Both the position numbers and the translations under genes were made by a program. Under the pieces are notes generated by a model that ran no database searches, had not been told where the DNA came from, and saw only the letters and a program-made list of their open reading frames with translations. 64,000 bases of DNA from Algoriphagus sp. PAP.12 (GTDB lineage Bacteria; Bacteroidota; Bacteroidia; Cytophagales; Cyclobacteriaceae), in assembly GCF_026652115.1 (NCBI RefSeq), contig NZ_JAPPSQ010000008.1, forward strand, positions 124,001-188,000, written 5' to 3'. Shown here one piece after another: positions 16,045 to 24,976 of this stretch. Every line of letters begins with the position of its first letter. Within the stretch, counting starts at the first letter, position 1.

Positions 16045-18972
16045 ATGAGAAAAATTTTATCGCTCTTTGGGGTATTTTTTCTTCTGGCCATTTCTATCCA
16101 TGCCCAAGAAGTCAAGCCCATTACGTGGAAGGATATCCCGAACTGGAAGTACATGCCAGGGCCGGCTTTTCAAATTTCGAATGATGGCCAATGGGTTGCC
16201 TACGGCTTGGTAGAATTGGAAGGAGATGGAGAAATTATTCTTCAGAAAGTCGGAGTAGATTCCACCAAACAAACCCTGAAAATTGGTTCTACGAGCTACC
16301 CTTCTATGCAATTCAGTGAAGACGGCAAGTATTTTATCTACACTGAATACCCGACTTTTTCTGAGAAAAAAGCCAATCAAAAAAGCAAAGGTAAGCCTCT
16401 TAAAAACAAAGCCATCCTGATCAAATTGGGATCTGATGACAAGAAGGAGTTTGAAAATGTAAACAACTACTCCTTCAACAGAGACGGTTCCTCCGTCCTT
16501 GCCATCAACCTCTCTAAAGAAGGAAATGGTGATGCCAAAGGTTCAGATCTATTGATTTACCATTTAGGTTCAGAGAAAGCACAAAACATCGGGAATGTTT
16601 CCGATTTCAGTTTTAATAAAGCGGGTAATTACCTCGCATATACTGTCGATGCGGCAAACCAATCCGGAAATGGCCTTTATTTAATGAATGTTGCAGCAAA
16701 CAGTATCCAAATTTTGGATTCGGATAAGGCATCCTATAAGTCAATCGGATGGACCGAAAAGGGTGATGCACTTTCCGCATTGAAAATGGTCAAGGACAAG
16801 AAGTATAAGCAAGACAAAGGTCAGGTGATCGGTGTTAAAAATCTTGCAGCTCCTTCCGTCACTATTTATGATCCTGCAAAGGATTCTGTGAATTTTGATC
16901 AAGCTTATACCATTTCTGGGAACAGAAGACCCGAATGGTCTGAGGATTTGACCAGATTATTTTATGGCATTCATCCTTTAGAATTAGCTAAAAAAGAAGA
17001 GCCTAAGAAAGAGGTTGATAAAGATTCAGTTGCGCAAGCAGAATCTGCGGCTATGAAGAAAATCATGGCTGACACGACAATCAAGTCCATTTCAGATTTA
17101 CAAAAAGCTATCTCGAAATTGGACAGCGGCAAAACCAAGGGCAAAAAAGAGAATGATGCTGATAAGCCTGAAATGACCATTTGGCACTGGAATGATGCAA
17201 GACTTCAATCCCGTCAGCAAATAATGGAAAACAGAGACAAAAACTTCAGTTTCTACTCCATGTATGATGTTGCTTCTAAAAAGCATACCCAGTTGCAGGA
17301 TAGCAGCATGCTAGAGTTGAACATTTTGGACAAAGAGCTTTATGCATTGGGCTCTGATATTTCTGCCTATGAATTGGACATCAACCTAGATGGCCAAAGC
17401 TATAGGGACTTTTACATTGTCAATTTGAAAACTGGAGAGAAAAAAGAACTTTTCAAGAAGTTCTATATGCCTGGATTCGCTTCCTATCCTCGTGAATCTC
17501 CGGATGGCACCAAGTTGATTTATGGAAACGATGGTCATTTCTACATCTATGACATCGCTACTGGTCAAAGCACTAATATCACTGAAAACATTCCCACCAC
17601 TTTCGTCAATACAGAAGATGATCATAATGTGGTCAAACCAATGAACAGCCCATTGGGATGGAGCTCGGATAGCAAATATGTCCTTTTGAGAGACGGTTGG
17701 GATATTTGGCAAGTGCCCGTTGGAAGCACAAAAGAGAAAGCTACCAACTTGACATTAAATGGCAAAACTGACCAGATCCGTTATCAATATAGATTTGGAT
17801 TGGACCCAGAAGAAAAAGGGCTTGATTTGAGCAAGCCTGCCTACATCAGAACCTACGGTGAATGGAACAAGAAAAGTGGTATTGCAAAGATTTCTCCTGC
17901 CAAAAAAGGAGGATTGACTCCGGGTGTGGAAGTTTTGCTTTGGGAAGATGCTTACGTGAGCAGCCTGGGTAAAGCAAAAAATGCAGACACCTACTATTTC
18001 TCCCAAGGCACATTCAATAAGGCTCCGGAAATGTATTTGACGAACGCATCTCTTTCCAACCCAACTCAAGTAACTGATGCCACTCCTGACGCTGACAAAT
18101 ACGCTTGGTCAGCAGGAACAAGATTGGTGGACTATACCTCAGACAAAGGGGTGAAATTGCAGGGGACTTTATTCCTACCGGCAGGCTATCAGGAAGGTAA
18201 AAAATACCCAACCGTTGTTTATTACTATGAGAAGCTGTCCCAAACCCGTCACAACTGGTACAATCCTGGGTATAGCGGAACAGGCTGGAATCCAAACGTA
18301 TATACTTCCAATGGTTTTGCAGTATTCATTCCGGATATCGTTTATACCATGGATGATCCTGGGATGTCGGCTGTTTGGTGTGTAATCCCTGCCGTAAAAG
18401 AAGCAATCAAAACCGGCGTGATCGATGAAAACAACATCGGCATCCATGGTCACTCTTGGGGTGGTTATCAAACTGCATTCCTGATCACCCAGACTGACAT
18501 GTTCAAGGCTGCGGCAGCTGGAGCGCCTTTGACCAACATGATCTCTATGTATGACTTGATTTACTGGAATTCTGGAGGAGGAAACATGTCCATCTTTGAA
18601 GCTTCTCAAGGAAGATTCACTGGAGGACCTTGGGAAAACTGGGATTCTTACGAAAGAAACAGCCCGGTTTACCATGTGAAAAATGTAAAAACTCCACTTC
18701 TAATGTTGCATAATGACAAAGACGGAGCCGTGGATTTCACTCAAGGGATCGAATATTATTCTGCATTAAGAAGATTAAAGAAGCCAGTGGTTTTGGTTCA
18801 GTACAAAGGCGAAAACCATGGATTGAGCAAATTGGAAAATAGAAAAGACTACAGTGTAAGAATGATGGAATTCTTCGAGCATCATCTGAAAGGAAAAGAA
18901 GCTCCTGAGTGGCTGGAAAAAGGAATCGACAAGATTGATTTAGATGAGCACTTGAAAGAAAGAGCTTTTTAA
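16045..18972 (+). CDS. S9-family serine peptidase (prolyl oligopeptidase/DPP-like), secreted
   Basis: This protein has 975 residues from the ATG at 16045, which opens a clean signal peptide ending SIHAQ (about 20). A long beta-propeller-like N-terminal part includes a lysine-rich low-complexity insert (about 305-380). The C-terminal alpha/beta-hydrolase domain has the nucleophile motif GHSWGGYQ (Ser about 804), Asp in NDKDGAV (about 893) and His in GENHG (about 925), so the triad is complete. Such enzymes cut peptides, often after proline or at dipeptides, in the periplasm or at the surface. It is a single transcription unit ended by a shared terminator. Confidence 0.92.
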   Translation: MRKILSLFGVFFLLAISIHAQEVKPITWKDIPNWKYMPGPAFQISNDGQWVAYGLVELEGDGEIILQKVGVDSTKQTLKIGSTSYPSMQFSEDGKYFIYTEYPTFSEKKANQKSKGKPLKNKAILIKLGSDDKKEFENVNNYSFNRDGSSVLAINLSKEGNGDAKGSDLLIYHLGSEKAQNIGNVSDFSFNKAGNYLAYTVDAANQSGNGLYLMNVAANSIQILDSDKASYKSIGWTEKGDALSALKMVKDKKYKQDKGQVIGVKNLAAPSVTIYDPAKDSVNFDQAYTISGNRRPEWSEDLTRLFYGIHPLELAKKEEPKKEVDKDSVAQAESAAMKKIMADTTIKSISDLQKAISKLDSGKTKGKKENDADKPEMTIWHWNDARLQSRQQIMENRDKNFSFYSMYDVASKKHTQLQDSSMLELNILDKELYALGSDISAYELDINLDGQSYRDFYIVNLKTGEKKELFKKFYMPGFASYPRESPDGTKLIYGNDGHFYIYDIATGQSTNITENIPTTFVNTEDDHNVVKPMNSPLGWSSDSKYVLLRDGWDIWQVPVGSTKEKATNLTLNGKTDQIRYQYRFGLDPEEKGLDLSKPAYIRTYGEWNKKSGIAKISPAKKGGLTPGVEVLLWEDAYVSSLGKAKNADTYYFSQGTFNKAPEMYLTNASLSNPTQVTDATPDADKYAWSAGTRLVDYTSDKGVKLQGTLFLPAGYQEGKKYPTVVYYYEKLSQTRHNWYNPGYSGTGWNPNVYTSNGFAVFIPDIVYTMDDPGMSAVWCVIPAVKEAIKTGVIDENNIGIHGHSWGGYQTAFLITQTDMFKAAAAGAPLTNMISMYDLIYWNSGGGNMSIFEASQGRFTGGPWENWDSYERNSPVYHVKNVKTPLLMLHNDKDGAVDFTQGIEYYSALRRLKKPVVLVQYKGENHGLSKLENRKDYSVRMMEFFEHHLKGKEAPEWLEKGIDKIDLDEHLKERAF

Positions 18973-18996
18973 GAAAGCTGAAGTTTGAAATTTGAA

Positions 18997-19024
18997 AATC
19001 CCCGGTTTGCGTCGGGGATTTTTT
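18997..19024. terminator. Terminator between convergent S9 peptidase and DsrE-like genes
   Basis: AATCCCCG (18997-19004) pairs with CGGGGATT (19013-19020), followed by T to 19024. The left flank (GAAAA) gives a short T-run on the other strand, so it may serve both genes, better for the plus strand. Confidence 0.8.
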
Positions 19025-19025
19025 G

Positions 19026-19604
19026 TTATTCGCTCACATTGAGATAAACATACCCCATTTGCCCCAAGGTCACAAAGGAGTATTTCGCTGAAATAGCTGG
19101 ATGAACTAGCGGAGTTAATTTCTCTTTCCCAATTTGTAAAAAGGCCATACTTTGACCACAAACGTAGAATTGAACCCCTACTTTTTCTAATTCTTCAATA
19201 GCTAACAGGTTGGGATTTTTGATGCTAAATTTCTTCTCATATTCAATATCAGAAAGGATAGCATTCACCAATCCACCATGAACCACTGCTGCCAAATGAA
19301 GCTTTTCTTTCGGTACTCCATTGGCAATACCCAAATTATAGGTTCTTGCCACTTCCAATATGGAAGGATGGATTGCAGTTGAGTCTTTGATACCTCCATA
19401 TAGATCTAAAACTACCTTGTAGTCTAATTCCGGATTATAGGGAAGTGCAGGCTCCTCCACTGGCATCACTCCTACATAAGGATGAAAACCTAATACTGGA
19501 TAGGTAATTTTTTCTTTGATATAAGCAGGGATTTCATCTTGAGAAAAAGATTGAAATGAAAATCCTAAAACCAATAAAATGAGTAAAGGGATAAACTTTT
19601 TCAT
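19026..19604 (-). CDS. Exported DsrE/DsrF-like family protein
   Basis: This protein has 192 residues. I use the ATG at 19602-19604, because the longer frame depends on a TTG. A signal peptide ends near SFQSFSQ (about 21). The core has the DsrE pattern: KVVLDLYGG, HLAAVVHGGL, and a single cysteine in VQFYVCGQSM, which matches the position of the active cysteine in sulphur-carrier relatives. Exported DsrE-like proteins are common in Bacteroidota, and their role is not settled. A sulphur-transfer function is an inference from the family. Confidence 0.85.
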   Translation of the reverse strand: MKKFIPLLILLVLGFSFQSFSQDEIPAYIKEKITYPVLGFHPYVGVMPVEEPALPYNPELDYKVVLDLYGGIKDSTAIHPSILEVARTYNLGIANGVPKEKLHLAAVVHGGLVNAILSDIEYEKKFSIKNPNLLAIEELEKVGVQFYVCGQSMAFLQIGKEKLTPLVHPAISAKYSFVTLGQMGYVYLNVSE

Positions 19605-19758
19605 AGAAGTCAAATTAAAGCAAGCGAATAAGTTAGCTAGTAATTTTTGAAAATCATATCACGCAATTCGTCAGGGATTTCCCTCCTTTAGTCATTATTT
19701 ACCTGATTATTAGATTTTTTCGAAATATCTTTCTAGCTATTCCCTCATCAGCAAGTTT

Positions 19759-19766
19759 TAGATTTG
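19759..19766 (+). promoter_or_regulatory. -7 promoter element before the TonB-type receptor gene
   Basis: TAGATTTG is an exact TAnnTTTG match, 32 bases before the ATG at 19799. I see no TTG or TTTG at 17-23 bases upstream. Confidence 0.35.
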
Positions 19767-19798
19767 GGAATAAAACCCAGAACAAGCCTATTCAATCT

Positions 19799-22198
19799 AT
19801 GAAGTACACTTTTACCAATCAATCTTTGGGAAAATTTTGCCTGCTTTTCACAACAATTTTGTGCATTTCTATCCCTTCCTTTTCCCAGCAAAACAAAGCG
19901 AAGCTTGTTGGAAGTATTCAAGAAAAAACTTCAGGAAATCCATTAGGGTTTGCTAGCGTAGCGCTGTATACCCAATCTGACAGCCTAGTCGCAGGAGGAA
20001 TCTCTGAAGAAAGTGGAAAATTCTCCATTGATGTTCCTTTTGGGGAATATTATGCCTTGATTGAGTTTATGGGCTTTGATCCTTTCAAAACTGAAACTCT
20101 TACTTTTTCCAGAGAATCCAATCGAATAGATTTGGGAAATATCCAGTTGGAAACCAGCGCTGAAAATCTGGATGAGGTAGTTGTTCAGGGAGAAAAAACC
20201 TTGATGGAGCTATCTCTGGACAAAAGAATTTTCAATGTCGGAAAAGACTTGGCTAACGCGGGTGGAACCGCAACGGATATATTGATGAACCTTCCTTCAG
20301 TCGCTGTGGATCCAGAAGGAAATGTGAGGCTTCGAGGATCTAGCAATGTGAGGATTTTGATTGACGGAAAGCCGTCAGGATTAGTTAGCTTCAAAGGAAG
20401 CTCAGGACTTCGCCAGCTTCAGGCAAATATGGTGGAGCGAGTGGAAGTCATCACCAATCCTTCTGCCCGATACGAAGCGGAAGGCATGGCAGGTGTGATC
20501 AATATCATTCTCAAAAAAGACAATCAACAAGGATTTAATGGCTCCTTTGAGGTCATTGGGGGTACTCCTTTGAATCTGGGATTTTCAGCAAATCTGAATT
20601 ATCGCCACAAGAGAATCAATTGGTTTATCAATTATGGATTTGCCAGAAGGTATCAGCCAAATGTCAACGAGATCTATCAAGAAGTCTACGAGGATGGAAA
20701 CACCATGATCCTTAAACAGAATAACGAAGGCGAACTTCGAGGCTGGAATAACAACATCCGTGGAGGTCTGGATTACTATTTCAATGAACAAAGCATCCTG
20801 ACACTTTCTTATCTCTGGAGAAGAACCAATGGAAGAAGAATCACCAATATCCGCTATGAAGACTACCTAAACAGTCTTGACAATTTCTTGGGATATTCAT
20901 TGAGAAAACAAGATGAAAAGGAGAAAGAACCCAATTCAGAAATTGCAGCCACCTACAAAAGAACATTTGCCGAAAAAGGCCATGAATTAACTGCTGCATT
21001 TACTTATTTGAATTATTGGGAAAATTCTGATCAGTTATTCACCGAATACAGTTTTAATCCAAGTGGAGAACCTGTTGCGGGAGGATCTTCGGTCCAAACT
21101 TCATTGAATGACGAGTACGAAAATCAATACTTGCTTCAGTTGGACTATGTCAAGCCTTTTGCCAAAGAGGGGAAATTTGAAACTGGTCTAAGAACAAGTT
21201 TCCGGGAAATGAAAAATGACTTTATCGTTTCCCAAGAAAATGAAAGTGGTGAATTTGAACCGCTTCCTGGTTTGGATAATATTTTCCTTTACAATGAAAA
21301 CATTCTTGCTGCCTATGGGATTGTGGGGAATAAAACTGGAAACTGGAGTTATCAGGCAGGATTAAGAGCGGAGCACACCGATGTGGAGACGATTTTGGAG
21401 GAAACCAATGAGAAAAACCCAAGAAAATACACCAATCTTTTCCCTAGTGCTCATATGACCTATAATATCAGCGAGGAAAATGCCTTTCAGCTGAGCTATT
21501 CAAGGAGAGTACGAAGACCTGTTTACAATGACTTGAGTCCTTATGTGACCTTTTCAGACCAACGTAATTTCTTCAGTGGAAACCCAGATTTGAATCCTGA
21601 ATACACAGATGCATTTGAATTAGGTCATATCAAGTATTTCGAAAAAGGAACCCTCTTCTCAACAGCTTACTTTAGAAATACCACTGATAAAATCGAGAGA
21701 ATCCGAACTGTCGATGAAGAAGGGAAATCTGTGACTCTACCTTACAATTTGACAGGAGAGCAGTCTTTTGGATTGGAGTTTAGTGCGGATTACAGACCCA
21801 AGCCTTGGTGGAAATTAGACCTGAACTTGAATTTCTTTCACGCTGACATCAATGGAAGCAATATTCAAACTGATTACAAAGCAAAAACCACTTCATTCTT
21901 AGCCAGACAGACTTCACGTTTTACGCTTGAAGGTGGATGGGATTTGCAGCTGAGAGCTAACTACGATGCCAAGCAAAAAACTGCTCAGGGAATCCGAAAA
22001 GGAATTTTCTTCCTAGACATTTCTGCAAGCAAAGTAATCATGCAGGACAGAGGTCGATTGATTTTGACCGCCAACGATATTTTCAACTCCAGAAGAAATC
22101 GATATATCACAGAAGGATACAATTTCTATACGGAAGGCAATTCCCAATTCGTCCGTCGTCAAATCAATTTAACCTTCAGCTATCGTCTGAAACCTTAA
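19799..22198 (+). CDS. TonB-dependent receptor, outer-membrane beta-barrel family (OMP_b-brl_3 type)
   Basis: This protein has 799 residues. The signal peptide (ending SIPSFSQ, about 30) is followed by a CarboxypepD-like domain (about 36-115), a Plug-like block with LDEVVVQGEKTLMELSLDKRIFNVG and LRGSSNVRILIDGKPSG, and the barrel with NPDLNPEYTDAFELG near the C-terminus. This receptor class lacks a SusD partner. Substrates vary (metals, peptides, small molecules) and cannot be told here. It is followed after 54 bases by a DUF5916 gene with no terminator between, so the two are probably co-transcribed. Confidence 0.9.
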   Translation: MKYTFTNQSLGKFCLLFTTILCISIPSFSQQNKAKLVGSIQEKTSGNPLGFASVALYTQSDSLVAGGISEESGKFSIDVPFGEYYALIEFMGFDPFKTETLTFSRESNRIDLGNIQLETSAENLDEVVVQGEKTLMELSLDKRIFNVGKDLANAGGTATDILMNLPSVAVDPEGNVRLRGSSNVRILIDGKPSGLVSFKGSSGLRQLQANMVERVEVITNPSARYEAEGMAGVINIILKKDNQQGFNGSFEVIGGTPLNLGFSANLNYRHKRINWFINYGFARRYQPNVNEIYQEVYEDGNTMILKQNNEGELRGWNNNIRGGLDYYFNEQSILTLSYLWRRTNGRRITNIRYEDYLNSLDNFLGYSLRKQDEKEKEPNSEIAATYKRTFAEKGHELTAAFTYLNYWENSDQLFTEYSFNPSGEPVAGGSSVQTSLNDEYENQYLLQLDYVKPFAKEGKFETGLRTSFREMKNDFIVSQENESGEFEPLPGLDNIFLYNENILAAYGIVGNKTGNWSYQAGLRAEHTDVETILEETNEKNPRKYTNLFPSAHMTYNISEENAFQLSYSRRVRRPVYNDLSPYVTFSDQRNFFSGNPDLNPEYTDAFELGHIKYFEKGTLFSTAYFRNTTDKIERIRTVDEEGKSVTLPYNLTGEQSFGLEFSADYRPKPWWKLDLNLNFFHADINGSNIQTDYKAKTTSFLARQTSRFTLEGGWDLQLRANYDAKQKTAQGIRKGIFFLDISASKVIMQDRGRLILTANDIFNSRRNRYITEGYNFYTEGNSQFVRRQINLTFSYRLKP

Positions 22199-22252
22199 AA
22201 CATTTACCCAAAATCTATCCTAAATCCCTATACTTGGGATTAAATCTATCTC

Positions 22253-24430
22253 ATGCGCCAATTTCTAGCCTCACTCAGTTTGATTTTCATTCTGGGGACT
22301 TCGACTTACGCCCAAAAAATTAACGCCGACTACCGCTTACCCATTAAAAAAGCTACCTCTGAAATTCATATAGATGGCATTTTGGATGAAAAAGCGTGGC
22401 AAGAAGCCGACGTAGCTACGGACTTTTTTATGATCACCCCGATGGACACCAGTTTTGCAAAAGTGCAAACAGATGTTCGAATGACCTATGATGATCATAA
22501 TCTTTACATCATTGTTGTAAACCATCATTTAATCGATGGGCCTTACATGGTCGAGTCATTGAGAAGAGATTTCTCCTTTGGGAAAAATGACAACTTCTTG
22601 CTTTTCATGGACCCATTTGACGATCAGACCAATGGCTTCTCCTTTGGTGCAAATGCAGCAGGTGCTCAGTGGGATGGAATTATGTACAATGGAGGAAGTG
22701 TAGATCTGAGCTGGGACAACAAGTGGACTTCCAAAGTAAAAAACTATGAGGACAAATGGATCTTTGAAGCTGCTATTCCTTTCAAATCTATTCGCTACAA
22801 AAAAGGGATTACCGAATGGGGAATCAACTTTTCCAGATTGGATCTAAAAGCTACTGAAAAATCAGGCTGGGCTCCAGTTCCAAGACAATTCCCTTCAGCC
22901 TCTTTGGCCTATACGGGTATTTTGGCATGGGATAATCCTCCACCACAAGCAGGAGCAAATGTTTCTATCATTCCTTACGCTTTAGGCGGTGTTACTAAAG
23001 ATTTTGACAATGGTGGCGACAATGTATACAGAAAAGAAATTGGCCTAGATGCCAAAATAGGTTTAACCTCTTCTCTCAATTTGGATTTAACAGTCAATCC
23101 TGATTTTTCCCAAGTCGAAGTTGATCGACAAGTAACCAACTTGGACCGATTCGAGTTGTTTTTTCCCGAAAGAAGACAATTTTTCCTTGAAAACGGAGAC
23201 CTGTTTGCCAACTTCGGATACACCTCCATTAGACCATTTTTCTCTCGTAGAATAGGCTTAAACGCACCTATTCAATTTGGAGCAAGATTGAGTGGAAAGA
23301 TCAACAAAGACTGGAGAGTCGGAGCTATGAATATGCAAACTGGGGCAGTGGATGAAGAGGCTTTGCCTTCTCAGAATTTCACTGTTTTAGCATTGCAAAG
23401 ACAAGTTGGAGCTAGAAGTAATGTAACCGGTATTTTCATCAACAAGCAGTCTCTCAATTACAATCCAGATGAAAATTCTGAACAGCCAATTTATTCTCAA
23501 TTCAATCGTAATGTGGGTTTAGAATATAATTTAGCGTCCTCGAACAACCTTTGGACAGGTAAAGTAATGGCTCTTCAAAGCTTTGCCCCTGACAATACAG
23601 GGAATGGTTTTGTCCATGCCGCCAACTTGAAATATACCTCAGGAAACCTGACTTGGAACTGGCAGCATGAGTATGTTTCTGAAAATTACATCGCCGAAGT
23701 TGGCTATGTACCGAGAAGAGGATATTTCAAAATAGATCCAGAAATTGGATATAGATGGTTTCCTCAAAGTGAAAAAATTCTGAGTCATGGACCTGATTTT
23801 GGAACCAGATTTTTCTTCAATAAATCAGGAGAAAAAACTGACAACACCACCTTTGTAGCTTACAACTTGAAATGGAGAAGCCAAAGTACATTTATGCTTT
23901 GGGTAGCAAAAGATTTCATTAAGCTTCAAAGACCATTTGACCCAACCAATTACAGTGGTGAAACACTTGACCCTGGCACAGAGCACTCATGGTATGCTTG
24001 GGGGACTGAATATGCTTCCAAACCACAAAGCTTGTTTACTTATTCTTTTTCTACCCGAATGGGAGGCTACTATGCCGATGGAGACAGGTACAATGTGAGT
24101 ACAGAATTTGGATACAGATTCCAGCCATATGTCAGCATCGCGATGACGACCAATTACAACAGAATCAACTTGCCAGAACCTTGGGGCAACACGAGATTCT
24201 GGCTAGTAGGCCCTCGTGTGGATTTGACTTTGACCAACACTTTGTTCTTCACGACTTTTGTCCAATACAATGAGCAGATCGAAAACATTAATTTGAACAC
24301 CCGATTCCAATGGAGATTCAAACCAGCCTCTGATTTGTTTATCGTTTATACGGATAATTATCTTCCAGCACCTTTCTACACGAAGAATAGATCTTTGGTC
24401 ATCAAGTTTACCTACTGGTGGAATGCCTAA
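22253..24430 (+). CDS. DUF5916 outer-membrane protein with CBM9-like N-terminal domain
   Basis: This protein has 725 residues. The signal peptide ends STYAQ (about 21). The CBM9-like domain (about 25-215) shows IHIDGILDEKAWQEADVATDF and the FSRLD segment. The rest is the DUF5916 domain with barrel-like alternation (VEVDRQVTNLDRFELFFPERRQFFLENGDLF), ending LVIKFTYWWNA. The family is frequent next to TonB receptors and S9/amidohydrolase genes in Bacteroidota. A role in handling polymers or oligopeptides at the surface has been suggested but is not proved. It lies in the 19.8-24.9 kb run. Confidence 0.87.
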   Translation: MRQFLASLSLIFILGTSTYAQKINADYRLPIKKATSEIHIDGILDEKAWQEADVATDFFMITPMDTSFAKVQTDVRMTYDDHNLYIIVVNHHLIDGPYMVESLRRDFSFGKNDNFLLFMDPFDDQTNGFSFGANAAGAQWDGIMYNGGSVDLSWDNKWTSKVKNYEDKWIFEAAIPFKSIRYKKGITEWGINFSRLDLKATEKSGWAPVPRQFPSASLAYTGILAWDNPPPQAGANVSIIPYALGGVTKDFDNGGDNVYRKEIGLDAKIGLTSSLNLDLTVNPDFSQVEVDRQVTNLDRFELFFPERRQFFLENGDLFANFGYTSIRPFFSRRIGLNAPIQFGARLSGKINKDWRVGAMNMQTGAVDEEALPSQNFTVLALQRQVGARSNVTGIFINKQSLNYNPDENSEQPIYSQFNRNVGLEYNLASSNNLWTGKVMALQSFAPDNTGNGFVHAANLKYTSGNLTWNWQHEYVSENYIAEVGYVPRRGYFKIDPEIGYRWFPQSEKILSHGPDFGTRFFFNKSGEKTDNTTFVAYNLKWRSQSTFMLWVAKDFIKLQRPFDPTNYSGETLDPGTEHSWYAWGTEYASKPQSLFTYSFSTRMGGYYADGDRYNVSTEFGYRFQPYVSIAMTTNYNRINLPEPWGNTRFWLVGPRVDLTLTNTLFFTTFVQYNEQIENINLNTRFQWRFKPASDLFIVYTDNYLPAPFYTKNRSLVIKFTYWWNA

Positions 24431-24506
24431 TAAATTGATGTGTTTTAACTTAATCTAATTGAGAAATTGACAAATAATTAGTTTATTGAAGAAAAACGAT
24501 AAACTC

Positions 24507-24902
24507 ATGTCAACCAACTATTTACATTACATTCAGAGTGGATTTTTGAAAATCTCTTTTCTTTCAACTCTGCTATTTGCCATTGGCACTATTTCTTCAT
24601 CCAACTTTGCTTTGGCGCAAGAAATGGAAAGACCACCGACGAAACCAATTGTTAAAGGACAGGTAATTGATGAGCTGGAAAAGGCAATCCCGGGGGCAAC
24701 TGTCATTGTCAAGGGAACAACAGTGGGAACTGTTTCTGATATCAATGGATTTTTCTCTTTGGATTTGAGCAAGTTCAGTACAGATCAGGTCTTGGTGATT
24801 TCCTTTGTCGATCGCTCAAAAAAAGAAGTAAAAGTAGAAATAGATAAAGTTCCAAAAGACTTTGGCCAAATTCAGCTGAAGCAGACAGAGCTACGCGAAT
24901 AA
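24507..24902 (+). CDS. Orphan CarboxypepD_reg-like domain protein
   Basis: This protein has 131 residues from the ATG at 24507 (a longer frame uses TTG at 24486). The N-terminus has a long signal peptide ending ALAQ (about 38). The rest is one CarboxypepD-like beta-sandwich (about 48-125, with IPGATVIVKGTTVGTVSD), the same module that opens SusC proteins. It ends right where a Plug domain would begin, and no Plug or barrel follows. It could be a receptor remnant or a genuine free-standing module. The clean stop and terminator favour a real gene. Confidence 0.7.
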   Translation: MSTNYLHYIQSGFLKISFLSTLLFAIGTISSSNFALAQEMERPPTKPIVKGQVIDELEKAIPGATVIVKGTTVGTVSDINGFFSLDLSKFSTDQVLVISFVDRSKKEVKVEIDKVPKDFGQIQLKQTELRE

Positions 24903-24924
24903 TACACCTTTCTAGTACAATTCA

Positions 24925-24956
24925 AAAGCCCTTGAAGATCGCTCTCCAAGGGCTTT
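24925..24956. terminator. Terminator between convergent orphan-domain and clpB genes
   Basis: AAAGCCCTTG (24925-24934) pairs with CAAGGGCTTT (24947-24956), with a 12-base loop. The weak T/A runs on both sides fit a bidirectional terminator. Confidence 0.7.
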
Positions 24957-24976
24957 AAATTTTCATCTATTTTAGA

